Shown here piece by piece: positions 13,377 to 19,697 of a stretch of 28,827 bases of DNA (the first letter of the stretch is position 1; every line of letters starts with the position of its first letter). Source of the stretch: a virus; IMG/VR virus record IMGVR_UViG_3300009311_000017, positions 1 to 28,827 of that record. The stretch is one strand, 5' to 3'. Made by a program: the position numbers and the translations under genes. Below the pieces are notes generated by a model. That model had not been told where the DNA came from. It saw only the letters and a list, made by a program, of their open reading frames with translations, and made no database searches.

Positions 13377-13617
13377 ACCTCCTATAATATTTGTTTACTA
13401 TGTCAAAACGCTGATCTTTCCAACTCTCGCAAGGCCACCCAAGCTGCTGTTTTTGTATAATCATTCGGTTTAGTTCTCTCCACATATCAAAGTCACTTAT
13501 GGTCATATCATCCGGTAAATTATACTTTTTGAGCCGTTCCCGGTGCTTTTTTACTACAAGCGTGTTTGCGTCCATCTCTTTGCCCCCTCCGTTTACTGTC
13601 CCTCTGAATTGTGCCAT
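13375..13617 (-). CDS. MAQFRGTV-family small phage protein, 80 aa; first gene of left arm
   Basis: This is the first gene behind the left-arm promoter (13676-13703), with a GGGAG site. The product begins MAQFRGTVNGGGKEMDANTL and continues with VVKKHRERLKKYNLPDDMTI, SDFDMWRELNRMIIQKQQLG and WPCESWKDQRFDIVNKYYRR. The start resembles a common opening of small phage and plasmid proteins; the remainder is basic and helical. Its place as the first gene transcribed suggests an early host-takeover or regulatory role, which is inference. Confidence 0.62.
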   Translation of the reverse strand: MAQFRGTVNGGGKEMDANTLVVKKHRERLKKYNLPDDMTISDFDMWRELNRMIIQKQQLGWPCESWKDQRFDIVNKYYRR

Positions 13618-13675
13618 GATAATCTCCCTTCCTTCAGTTTTTCTTTGTGCCGGAGCTTCGCTCTGGCTTACCTAT

Positions 13676-13703
13676 ATTATACACTATTTGTGTTAATTGT
13701 CAA
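13676..13703 (-). promoter_or_regulatory. Consensus sigma-70 promoter of the left arm
   Basis: Perfect TTGACA (13698-13703) and perfect TATAAT (13676-13681) on the minus strand with 16 bases between. CTATTTGT (13684-13691) lies in the spacer, next to the -10 box. It is the strongest promoter in the window by match to consensus, and should fire early using host RNA polymerase. Confidence 0.88.
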
Positions 13704-13770
13704 GCCCTGTTTTATTTATTTATAGGTAAATGTTGTATTCCTAACAGGCTGAGCCGGGGCCATAGGTGTG

Positions 13771-13789
13771 ACCGCTTCGGCGGTTTTTT
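13771..13789 (+). terminator. Rho-independent terminator with TTCG loop
   Basis: ACCGC-TTCG-GCGGT followed by six Ts on the plus strand is a textbook terminator. No plus-strand gene lies upstream in this region; the nearest genes are leftward. It may end a small RNA started near 13700 or insulate the arms. Confidence 0.8.
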
Positions 13790-13815
13790 GGCTCTGGTCA
13801 TAGACATTTTTAGTG

Positions 13816-13821
13816 TATAAA
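13816..13821 (+). promoter_or_regulatory. Possible -10 box for a plus-strand transcript
   Basis: AGTGTATAAA carries the AGTGTATA context shared by other promoters here, but no good -35 box is seen at the right distance. It would start a transcript across the 41-aa ORF. Confidence 0.3.
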
Positions 13822-13862
13822 TAGTTGGTTATTTATTTTTGTGCTGTTTGTTTTTGTGGACT

Positions 13863-13988
13863 ATGACCGGGGCGTTTTTTGATTTTTTGGTCATACTTTG
13901 TGCTATTTGTTTATTGTACTTATTTTACCCCTTTTGGTCCTATTGGTCATACTGGTCATATATAAAGGGAGTATGTAAGAAGGGGTAA
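13863..13988 (+). CDS. Possible 41-aa membrane microprotein with (WSY)x3 repeat
   Basis: An ATG opens MTGAFFDFLVILCAICLLYL followed by FYPF, three WSY units and IKGVCKKG. Residues 5-22 form one hydrophobic helix; the basic tail would favour C-terminus-in topology. The three 9-base WSY units differ only at positions that leave the amino acids unchanged, which hints at coding constraint. Against it, the ribosome site is weak and the 9-base motif is also found inverted 70 bases away, so the repeat may exist for DNA binding. Confidence 0.3.
   Translation: MTGAFFDFLVILCAICLLYLFYPFWSYWSYWSYIKGVCKKG
13935..13961. repeat. Three 9-bp direct repeats (TGGTCATAC type)
   Basis: Three tandem 9-base units (TGGTCCTAT, TGGTCATAC, TGGTCATAT). 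The same unit appears singly at about 13888 and as an inverted pair at 14029-14049. Confidence 0.75.
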
Positions 13989-14028
13989 GGATAATATGGT
14001 ATAGAGTGGGGACACTTTTTAGGGTGTC

Positions 14029-14049
14029 CAGTATGCCCAGTATGACCAC
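14029..14049. repeat. Inverted pair of the 9-bp repeat
   Basis: CCAGTATGCCCAGTATGACCA is, on the minus strand, two tandem units (TGGTCATAC, TGGGCATAC) plus TGG. Together with 13935-13961 it forms inverted arrays around about 67 bases, as for iteron- or operator-type sites. Confidence 0.7.
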
Positions 14050-14237
14050 CTATTTCAAATAGTTAGCCCTCTATCACTGGCCCTCTTAGCCTATTTGTTT
14101 AACCCTTTCCCCACCTCATGACCCCACTATCACACTATTTGTTTTGCCTTGTCCCCTTGTGCTAATTGTCTCAGCCCATGTCAAGGGCTCAATAGCTCAG
14201 GCCCGGATCCATAGACTGCCCCCGGCTATGTGTAAGG

Positions 14238-14306
14238 CCCCCCGGGGGGTCGTTTGTGTGTGAGAGACTGACCCCCCATGCAACCCCAGAGGGGGGCGGG
14301 GCTCTG
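14238..14306. other. Alternating C6/G6 tracts with competing hairpins
   Basis: C6 (14238-14243), G6 (14244-14249), C6 (14272-14277) and G6 (14291-14296) follow one another. GGGGGGTC (14244-14251) can pair with GACCCCCC (14270-14277); alternatively the second C6 can pair with the last G6, or CAGAG (14287-14291) with CTCTG (14302-14306). This may be a structural landmark of a packaging or origin site. Confidence 0.55.
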
Positions 14307-14307
14307 A

Positions 14308-14326
14308 AGGGGTAAATAGTACCCCT
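14308..14326. other. Perfect seven-base-pair hairpin AGGGGTA/TACCCCT
   Basis: AGGGGTA-AATAG-TACCCCT lies about 90 bases upstream of the right-arm promoter. No T tract follows, so it is not a terminator. Confidence 0.6.
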
Positions 14327-14415
14327 CTCACAACCGCGCACAAAATTTTTACCTAAAACAAATAGTATACATCAGCACAAATGAATCCCCCGGCAAAAAA
14401 ATTACCGAACAACCC

Positions 14416-14444
14416 TTGACAATCTCCATCCCATAGTGTATATT
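14416..14444 (+). promoter_or_regulatory. Sigma-70-like promoter of the right arm
   Basis: TTGACA (14416-14421) and TATATT (14439-14444) are 17 bases apart on the plus strand, with the CATAGTG context directly before the -10. It leads into the terminase operon; a GGCGC/GCGCC hairpin (14457-14474) lies in the leader. Confidence 0.78.
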
Positions 14445-14502
14445 TGAAAATTGAGAGGCGCCACAGGGAGCGCCGACAACCTAACGAAAGGAGATGGTAC
14501 AG

Positions 14503-15120
14503 ATGGATTACTATGAAGTGTTTTTACATGGCGAATATTTCGCTCAGATGGGGGATAAGCGGGAACTTCGCCCCTATTCCACCAGTTTCAAACTCCCAAA
14601 TGCGGAGAAACCCCTCTCAGTCATTCTAAAGAAACTTCTCAAACCCTATCTTCTCCAGGAAGATTCAAAATTTGTGGATGTCTACACCCATCATGTAGAT
14701 GAGATCACCTTTTCCGGCCGGACGCTGGACCCGAATGAGATCCCGATACGGTTCCAGTCGAAAGATCAGCTTAAAGAGTATATCAAATACCACAAACTCC
14801 ACATAAATGTGGATGAATATGGCTCGCTTGGGCTTCTCAGGGACCATGTGCGTATGGCGAAAGAAGAACCCGAGAACTGGCAGAAGACCGCGGAGAAGTT
14901 CGCCCAGAAGAAAGCGGATGAAAAAGAGCTTTTTGCGCTGAATGCTGATAAAATTCAGAGCCCGGGGATGAGTTTTGATGAAGAAGAACAGCGCAAACGC
15001 CGTGCGAAGCCCTCCAAAGCGGCCAAAGCGGGGAAAAAGTCGTCCAGATCCAGCGTTCCTGACTCGAATCAAGGCGCGCAGTCCGATACGGATGACGAAG
15101 CAGCAAGGCTCTTATCATGA
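14503..15120 (+). CDS. First gene of the late operon, unknown function, 205 aa
   Basis: The start is the ATG at 14503, nine bases after AAAGGAG; another ATG at 14494 touches the ribosome site. The protein starts MDYYEVFLHGEYFAQMGDKR, has a folded-looking first ~115 residues (SFKLPNAEKPLSVILKKLLK, FVDVYTHHVDEITFSG), then a charged helix and a low-complexity Lys/Ser tail (RRAKPSKAAKAGKKSSRSSV) ending acidic. I do not recognise the family. It overlaps the next gene by ATGA and lies two genes upstream of the large terminase, so a DNA-packaging accessory role is possible. Confidence 0.7.
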   Translation: MDYYEVFLHGEYFAQMGDKRELRPYSTSFKLPNAEKPLSVILKKLLKPYLLQEDSKFVDVYTHHVDEITFSGRTLDPNEIPIRFQSKDQLKEYIKYHKLHINVDEYGSLGLLRDHVRMAKEEPENWQKTAEKFAQKKADEKELFALNADKIQSPGMSFDEEEQRKRRAKPSKAAKAGKKSSRSSVPDSNQGAQSDTDDEAARLLS

Positions 15121-15515
15121 AATCGGAAGATCGCGGGCCGCAGATTGTCAAGCCTCCCGGTGCCACAGTGCCAATGCCGGTAGGGAAGGAGTCTGACATA
15201 ACGCAAATGGCAGAAAGCTGTCTTGAAGCTGTAGCCCGCGATAAATACGACGGTAAAATAGAAAAATATAAAGGCAAAACCCGCCTCGAAGTGGCTGTCT
15301 TGAGCCTGGCAGAAGACGCGGCGTGGGATCAGAAGTCCCGTACCGAGTTCCTTGACCGCATTCTGGGCAAGCCCAAACAACGGATCGACTCCCAAAACCT
15401 CAATATCACGTTGACTGGCTTTCTTCAGACCCTCGCCGAAGAAGATGAGCCAGAAGAAGCCCAGGTTATTGACATCACCCTGGAGCCGGATGGCGATGAA
15501 AGGATGTTCTCATGA
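15117..15515 (+). CDS. Putative terminase small subunit-like protein, 132 aa
   Basis: This protein lies directly upstream of the large terminase with stop-start overlaps (ATGA) on both sides. After an unstructured N-terminus it has a helical part, including MAESCLEAVARDKYDGKIEK, TRLEVAVLSLAEDAAWDQKS and FLDRILGKPKQRIDSQNLNI. The LDRILGKPKQ element occurs in many small phage proteins encoded before terminase large subunits. The C-terminus is acidic. Assignment as the DNA-recognising small subunit rests on position and this motif. Confidence 0.55.
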   Translation: MKSEDRGPQIVKPPGATVPMPVGKESDITQMAESCLEAVARDKYDGKIEKYKGKTRLEVAVLSLAEDAAWDQKSRTEFLDRILGKPKQRIDSQNLNITLTGFLQTLAEEDEPEEAQVIDITLEPDGDERMFS

Positions 15516-17137
15516 CAGAAAATGCACAGATGGCTGAAAAAGAACTCCGCGTCCTTCGGAAACTGCGTAATGATTTCACCTATTACGCGCCTAAGTGCCT
15601 TAAAATACAGGACAAAGAGACTGGCCAGATCATGCCCTTTGTCATGAATCGGGCCCAACAGTACATCCACGCGAAACTTGAAGAACAGAAAGCTAGACTC
15701 GGGTTTGTGCGCGCAGTTATAGTGAAAGGTCGGCAGCAAGGGTGTTCCACCTACACGGCGGGGAGATATTTTCACCAAGCCACGCTTCACTCGGGGGTAA
15801 GCGTCTTTATACTCGCGCACATATCCGACTCGACGAATCACCTTTTCGGGATGGCCAAGCGCTATTACGAGAACGCCCCGGCTCCGATACTCCCCACCAT
15901 CGAGAAGATGAATGAGCGTAGGCTCGAGTTTAAGAGCATCAATTCAAGCTATGGTGTGGGAACGGCCGGGAGCGCGCAAATAGGGCGCGGAACGACAATA
16001 AGATATTTTCATGGGTCTGAAGTTGCGTACTGGGAGCATTCCGGGGATATAGCGGCTGGAGTCCTCCAGGCCGTTCCCCGGGCGGCGAATACGGAGATCA
16101 TCCTCGAATCGACGGCAAATGGTTCCGGTAACTGGTTTCATAAGATGGCGATGGAAGGGCTGAACGCAGATTCGGCCGGAGACTTTATTACTATATTTGT
16201 GCCCTGGTATTGGCAGCCGGAATACTACCGCGAGCCTCCGGCCGGGTTTATAATAACCCCGGAAGAGGAAGAGATCATGATGCTGTATGGTCTGAACCTC
16301 GGGCAGATATGCTGGAGGCGGGGGATGATAGCAGATGCGTTCAGTGGGCAAGAATGGCGCTTTCGCCGGGAATATCCCAATACGATCGAAGAGGCTTTCT
16401 CAGCTTCCGGCGAGCGATTGATCCCGGTAGACCAGGTTATAGCCGCCAGGAAGAGCCAGATAAAAGACCCAAATGCTTATATTGTAGGGGGTTGTGATCC
16501 GGCCAGGAAAGGGGACCGGACGGTGCGGGCCATCCGGCGCGGGCGGGAACTTCTTAAAGTCTTTAAGCATAACAACATGGATGAAATGACCTGCGCCGGC
16601 CTTATAGCCAATGATATCGATAAATACCAGTGCTCGAAATATTTTGTCGATGTTGGCTGTGGGTACGGCACCGTAGACCGTTTAAAAGAAATGGGTTATG
16701 GCGATGTTGTGATGGGGGTGCATTTTGGGGCCGCGGCGCTTCAAGACGATATATTTATTAATAAGCGGGCTGAGATGGCCGATGCGGTGCGTGAGTGGTT
16801 CAATGATGGTAATTGTAGTATTCCTGATGATGACGAGATCCAGATAGATCTCGGGTCCATACCGCCGTTGAAGGAGATCGGGTCCAGGCACCGTCAGGGG
16901 CTTCCGCCGAAACAAGAGATCAAAGACACCCTCGGCCGGAGTCCTGATATTTTTGACGCTATCGGGCTGACCTTTGCTTATCCCATAGCCAGGAATATCC
17001 GGAAGAAGAAAGTTCGGCGAGCAGAAACAGATGTTTCCCGGCGCAATAGCCCGCTTTCAACCGTACAAGATTTTAACCGCCGCGGGGGCGGGTCGGGTAA
17101 ATCCCGGACTTTTAACCAGAACATAAAAATACGGTAA
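15512..17137 (+). CDS. terL: Terminase large subunit
   Basis: The 541-aa packaging motor has the ATPase centre VKGRQQGCSTY (about 71-81), with the lysine at the early position as in terminases with K-x-RQ-x-G-x-ST P-loops, the Walker B IILEST (196-201) followed by ANG coupling motif, and GTTIRYFHGSEVAYW. The nuclease half has GGCDPARKGDRT (D329), YFVDVGCGYGTVDRL and SPDIFDAIGLTFAYP, the three acidic positions of the RNase H-like fold. It cuts concatemeric DNA and drives it into the capsid through the portal encoded downstream. The N-terminus overlaps the preceding gene; a Ser/Arg/Gly-rich tail follows the nuclease. Confidence 0.97.
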   Translation: MTENAQMAEKELRVLRKLRNDFTYYAPKCLKIQDKETGQIMPFVMNRAQQYIHAKLEEQKARLGFVRAVIVKGRQQGCSTYTAGRYFHQATLHSGVSVFILAHISDSTNHLFGMAKRYYENAPAPILPTIEKMNERRLEFKSINSSYGVGTAGSAQIGRGTTIRYFHGSEVAYWEHSGDIAAGVLQAVPRAANTEIILESTANGSGNWFHKMAMEGLNADSAGDFITIFVPWYWQPEYYREPPAGFIITPEEEEIMMLYGLNLGQICWRRGMIADAFSGQEWRFRREYPNTIEEAFSASGERLIPVDQVIAARKSQIKDPNAYIVGGCDPARKGDRTVRAIRRGRELLKVFKHNNMDEMTCAGLIANDIDKYQCSKYFVDVGCGYGTVDRLKEMGYGDVVMGVHFGAAALQDDIFINKRAEMADAVREWFNDGNCSIPDDDEIQIDLGSIPPLKEIGSRHRQGLPPKQEIKDTLGRSPDIFDAIGLTFAYPIARNIRKKKVRRAETDVSRRNSPLSTVQDFNRRGGGSGKSRTFNQNIKIR

Positions 17138-17148
17138 TAAAAAAAGAT

Positions 17149-17177
17149 TTGCCTAATTACTTATCTTAGTGTATATT
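17149..17177 (+). promoter_or_regulatory. Promoter-like site before the GNAT gene
   Basis: TTGCCT (17149-17154) and TATATT (17172-17177) lie 17 bases apart, with the AGTGTATATT context seen at the right-arm promoter. The ribosome site AGGAGG (17186-17191) follows within ten bases, so any leader is very short. Confidence 0.5.
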
Positions 17178-17216
17178 TTATGAATAGGAGGCGATAATAT
17201 CGCTATTGAAATACGC

Positions 17217-17642
17217 TTGATGGAAGAGCGCGACATAGCCGAGGCGATAGCCCTGGTTCAAGAATTTCATGTTGAAGCTTTGGAAGTAATTGGTATTTAT
17301 CCAGACAAAGAGAAGCTTCAGCAAATGGCACGGGTTTTCATGTCCACATCGTTTGTTGTGGTGGCCGATGGAAAAGTTGTCGGAACACTTGTAGGATTTA
17401 TTACAGAATATGTCGGCGGGACTCAAGCATTGTACCAGGAAGTTATGTGGTTTATGAATAAACGATATCGCAAATACGGTATTCAACTACTTCGGAAAGT
17501 TGAAGAATGGTGTGTAGAGAATGGTATATTTGCGATAATGATGGTGGGACTTGGTAGCGCGGAAGGCCGGCTGCATGATTTTTTTTTGCGATGCGGGTAC
17601 AAGACGCTTGAAACACAATACATGAAAACTTTGGGGGTGTGA
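17217..17642 (+). CDS. GNAT-family N-acetyltransferase
   Basis: The protein has the GNAT layout: EERDIAEAIALVQEFHVEAL at the start, FVVVADGKVVGTLVGFI (strands 2-4), the acetyl-CoA loop region MNKRYRKYGIQLLRKVEEWC, and the final DFFLRCGYKTLETQYMK. The target is unknown. The annotated start is a TTG (an ATG follows), but the only ribosome site, AGGAGG at 17186-17191, is spaced for codon 17199, an in-frame ATC that would give the family-typical N-terminus xAIEIRLMEERD. Acetyltransferases are recurrent additions near terminase and portal genes of podoviruses. A promoter-like site lies just upstream. Confidence 0.88.
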   Translation: MMEERDIAEAIALVQEFHVEALEVIGIYPDKEKLQQMARVFMSTSFVVVADGKVVGTLVGFITEYVGGTQALYQEVMWFMNKRYRKYGIQLLRKVEEWCVENGIFAIMMVGLGSAEGRLHDFFLRCGYKTLETQYMKTLGV

Positions 17643-17643
17643 T

Positions 17644-17937
17644 ATGGGTGCGATCTCAGGTTCTACCGCGGCATTAATTGGTATGATGGCTATTTCGACC
17701 GCAGCATCTACCGGAACGGCGTTATATACTGGTGGACAGCAAGCTAAACAAGCGCGAGGCGCCAGAGAACAAGCTGCGCGGCTGGCCGCAGAGCAACGAA
17801 AGAGAGTGGGTGAACTTACAGCAGGTGAAGCGAGAGTAAGTGCCTCAAAGCGGGCGTTCCGCCAGGGGCTATTTTTGACCTCTCCTACAGGAGCAATCGG
17901 CGGTAGGCGTGGGCGGTCCAGGCTTCTCGCGGGGTAG
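17644..17937 (+). CDS. Small virion core-like protein, 97 aa
   Basis: It begins MGAISGSTAALIGMMAISTA, a small-residue hydrophobic stretch, and continues with ASTGTALYTGGQQAKQARGA and a basic helical part (AAEQRKRVGELTAGEARVSA) ending in a Gly/Arg-rich tail. This layout of a Gly/Ala/Met hydrophobic start, then an Ala/Arg-rich helix, also occurs in the internal virion protein at 28454. It may be a short paralogue or a membrane-active ejection protein. The start has no gap from the GNAT gene (TGATATG). No family assigned with certainty. Confidence 0.6.
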   Translation: MGAISGSTAALIGMMAISTAASTGTALYTGGQQAKQARGAREQAARLAAEQRKRVGELTAGEARVSASKRAFRQGLFLTSPTGAIGGRRGRSRLLAG

Positions 17938-17966
17938 GAGAAACGTAACACAGGAGGACAGAGGAT

Positions 17967-18578
17967 ATGAGAAAAGGACTTTCACTTATTTTGGCATGTG
18001 TATTGGCATTTGCTTTTGCCGCTGGGGCATTTGCGAGTGACAACGATCTCGCGTATCTGGGGTTCGGTGAACTCGAGAGTATGACCGTTACCGCCAGTGG
18101 CGATAAAGTTCCCGTGTATGATTCATCCACGGATGATGTGAAAGCGATGGATGCGAATAACCCGGCGATCGCTGGAGATCAGACTTTTCGAACGAGTCTA
18201 TTGGCGATGGGTCGGGTAAATGCTGCCTCTTCGGCTGCATCTTCTTCAACGAATCTTGCACCGTCAACTCTTCCGTATGTGGTATTGCGTAAATACATCG
18301 GCGGAAATAGCGGACTTGATGAGACTGACGGCGGGACAAGACTTCCGAATGGCATCCCGGGACAGGTTCTTGTACTTATAGCGATGGATGTCGATACGAA
18401 CGGTAGCTGGATAGTGACCCCGGTAACGTCATTGACTGTCACGACGTTGACATTTGACGCCGCGGGAGAAACTACGACGCTTCTGTATGTGGATGACACT
18501 ATCGGTTGGACGATTATAGCGAACCTCGGAACCACGGTTGTATTTGAGAGACAGACGGGTATACCGAGCAAGCCGTAA
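17967..18578 (+). CDS. Exported protein of unknown function, 203 aa
   Basis: The protein begins with a clear Sec signal peptide (MRKGLSLILACVLAFAFAAG, probable cut after AFA). The mature part starts SDNDLAYLGFGELESMTVTA and is rich in Thr, Val, Asp and Ser. It includes a beta-rich C-terminal half (TSLTVTTLTFDAAGETTTLL followed by YVDDTIGWTIIANLGTTVVF) that looks like repeats found in surface or fibre proteins. Genuine virion proteins do not normally carry Sec signals, so this one is probably sent to the periplasm or surface of the infected host. It has an AGGAGGACAG site and lies immediately before the O-antigen polymerase-like gene, suggesting joint action. Family not recognised. Confidence 0.75.
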   Translation: MRKGLSLILACVLAFAFAAGAFASDNDLAYLGFGELESMTVTASGDKVPVYDSSTDDVKAMDANNPAIAGDQTFRTSLLAMGRVNAASSAASSSTNLAPSTLPYVVLRKYIGGNSGLDETDGGTRLPNGIPGQVLVLIAMDVDTNGSWIVTPVTSLTVTTLTFDAAGETTTLLYVDDTIGWTIIANLGTTVVFERQTGIPSKP

Positions 18579-18580
18579 TT

Positions 18581-19696
18581 ATGAGAAAAGCAATATCTTA
18601 TGTCCTCGGTTTTGCGGTGGGGTTACTGGCGGTAGCCCCACCGCTTAACTACAATATCCCGGTAGTCATTAATAGTTACGCATGGCTATACGGATTTATT
18701 GTTGCAGCGTTGTTGGGGACTTATCTCTTTTCAGTAAAGTTCCCGCTGGCACTTAAGATATTGCTTGCGTATTTGTTTATGGGGTGCTTTCTCAGTATGG
18801 CGCCCTATTTATCGTTTAACGCGTATATTCTTGTTATAGTCGCGGCCTGGGCGTTTTTGGGATTCGCGACGGGAGAAGAAGAACCGGTACTTAATGTGGT
18901 GGCCGCGGCTTTTTGGGTACAAGTAGTGATGACAGCGGCGCAGTTGATGGGGGCGGATAAGCTTATGAATTTCGATCGGCCGGAACCCGTATTCCTGGGA
19001 ACAGTAATGCAGTATATGAGATTCAGTTCTCTGCTGGCCATAATGACTCCCCTTCTTATTTTGAAGAATCGACTTTATATTATCCCCGTATTAATTCTGT
19101 GTATTCTTTCTCGATCTTCGAGTTTTGCTTTAGCGGTTATTGCCGGGGCGACGGCTTATCTCTTTATGACGATGAAGAAAGAGCGGTTCCTGATTAGTAT
19201 ATTTGCTGTCTTAGCCCTGGCATCTTATTATTTATGGGATGCAGGATCTTTTAAAACGGCATTTACCTGCGGTCGAGTACATGTGTGGGGGGATATAGTC
19301 CGGACCTGGGTTATGGACACTTCTCACAATTTTACGCTTCCTTTGAGGGGGCCGATGGATTGGAAAAGTATTTTTCTTGGCCGGGGGATGGACACGTTTA
19401 TGCCGCTATTTCCTGTTTTTAAACATGACATGAACCCTTTTGCCCAGGCACATAACTGCCATTTGCAACTTTTGTGGGAACTGGGGATTTTAGGATATAG
19501 CATTATCGCGGCGTATGCGGGGCGTCTTATGTGGCGTTTACGTTCCCGGCCGCTTTATATAGCAGGACTTGTATGTATGATGATAAATATGTTTTTTGCG
19601 TTTCCTACAAGAATGACCCAGACTATGTTTATGATGATTGCATTTATGGGCATCTGTGAAAAAGAGGCGCGTCGCATAGATTGGGAGGGGGTATAA
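18581..19696 (+). CDS. O-antigen polymerase/ligase homologue (Wzy_C superfamily), membrane protein
   Basis: The 371-aa protein has about ten hydrophobic helices. Its last third has the pattern of the Wzy/WaaL family: CGRVHVWGDIVRTW, then WKSIFLGRGMDTFMPLFPVF and AQAHNCHLQLLWELGILGYS, i.e. the R..W ... GRG.DTF ... AHN..L..L.ElGi.G signature of the large periplasmic loop followed by a helix. In Wzy/WaaL enzymes the Arg and His of this loop are needed to join undecaprenol-linked sugars. Sequence alone cannot separate polymerase from ligase. Phages such as D3 carry a wzy used to alter host O-antigen; here the gene sits within the virion operon between an exported protein and the portal. Confidence 0.85.
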   Translation: MRKAISYVLGFAVGLLAVAPPLNYNIPVVINSYAWLYGFIVAALLGTYLFSVKFPLALKILLAYLFMGCFLSMAPYLSFNAYILVIVAAWAFLGFATGEEEPVLNVVAAAFWVQVVMTAAQLMGADKLMNFDRPEPVFLGTVMQYMRFSSLLAIMTPLLILKNRLYIIPVLILCILSRSSSFALAVIAGATAYLFMTMKKERFLISIFAVLALASYYLWDAGSFKTAFTCGRVHVWGDIVRTWVMDTSHNFTLPLRGPMDWKSIFLGRGMDTFMPLFPVFKHDMNPFAQAHNCHLQLLWELGILGYSIIAAYAGRLMWRLRSRPLYIAGLVCMMINMFFAFPTRMTQTMFMMIAFMGICEKEARRIDWEGV

Positions 19697-19697
19697 G

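Larger units (their letters stand above)
13684..14365. promoter_or_regulatory. Cluster of CTATTTGT octamers, putative operator sites
   Basis: CTATTTGT occurs at 13684-13691, 13903-13910, 14091-14098 and 14135-14142, and inverted (ACAAATAG) at 14358-14365; the palindrome CTATTTCAAATAG lies at 14050-14062. Two further copies overlap the promoters at 6883-6911 and 11702-11729. Most continue with T or TT. A repressor or replication initiator could bind here. Confidence 0.55.
13704..14415. other. Long intergenic control region
   Basis: About 700 bases lie between the divergent arms without a large gene. It holds octamer sites, 9-bp repeats in inverted arrays, a terminator, a possible membrane microprotein, and GC hairpins with C6/G6 tracts. 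The content resembles phage control regions containing operators and sometimes an origin or packaging site; the terminase genes follow immediately to the right. Confidence 0.6.

Noticed and set aside
14444-14629. 61-codon ORF overlapping the start of the right-arm first gene
   Set aside because: Begins inside the -10 region of the promoter without a usable start and has an Arg-rich shadow composition.
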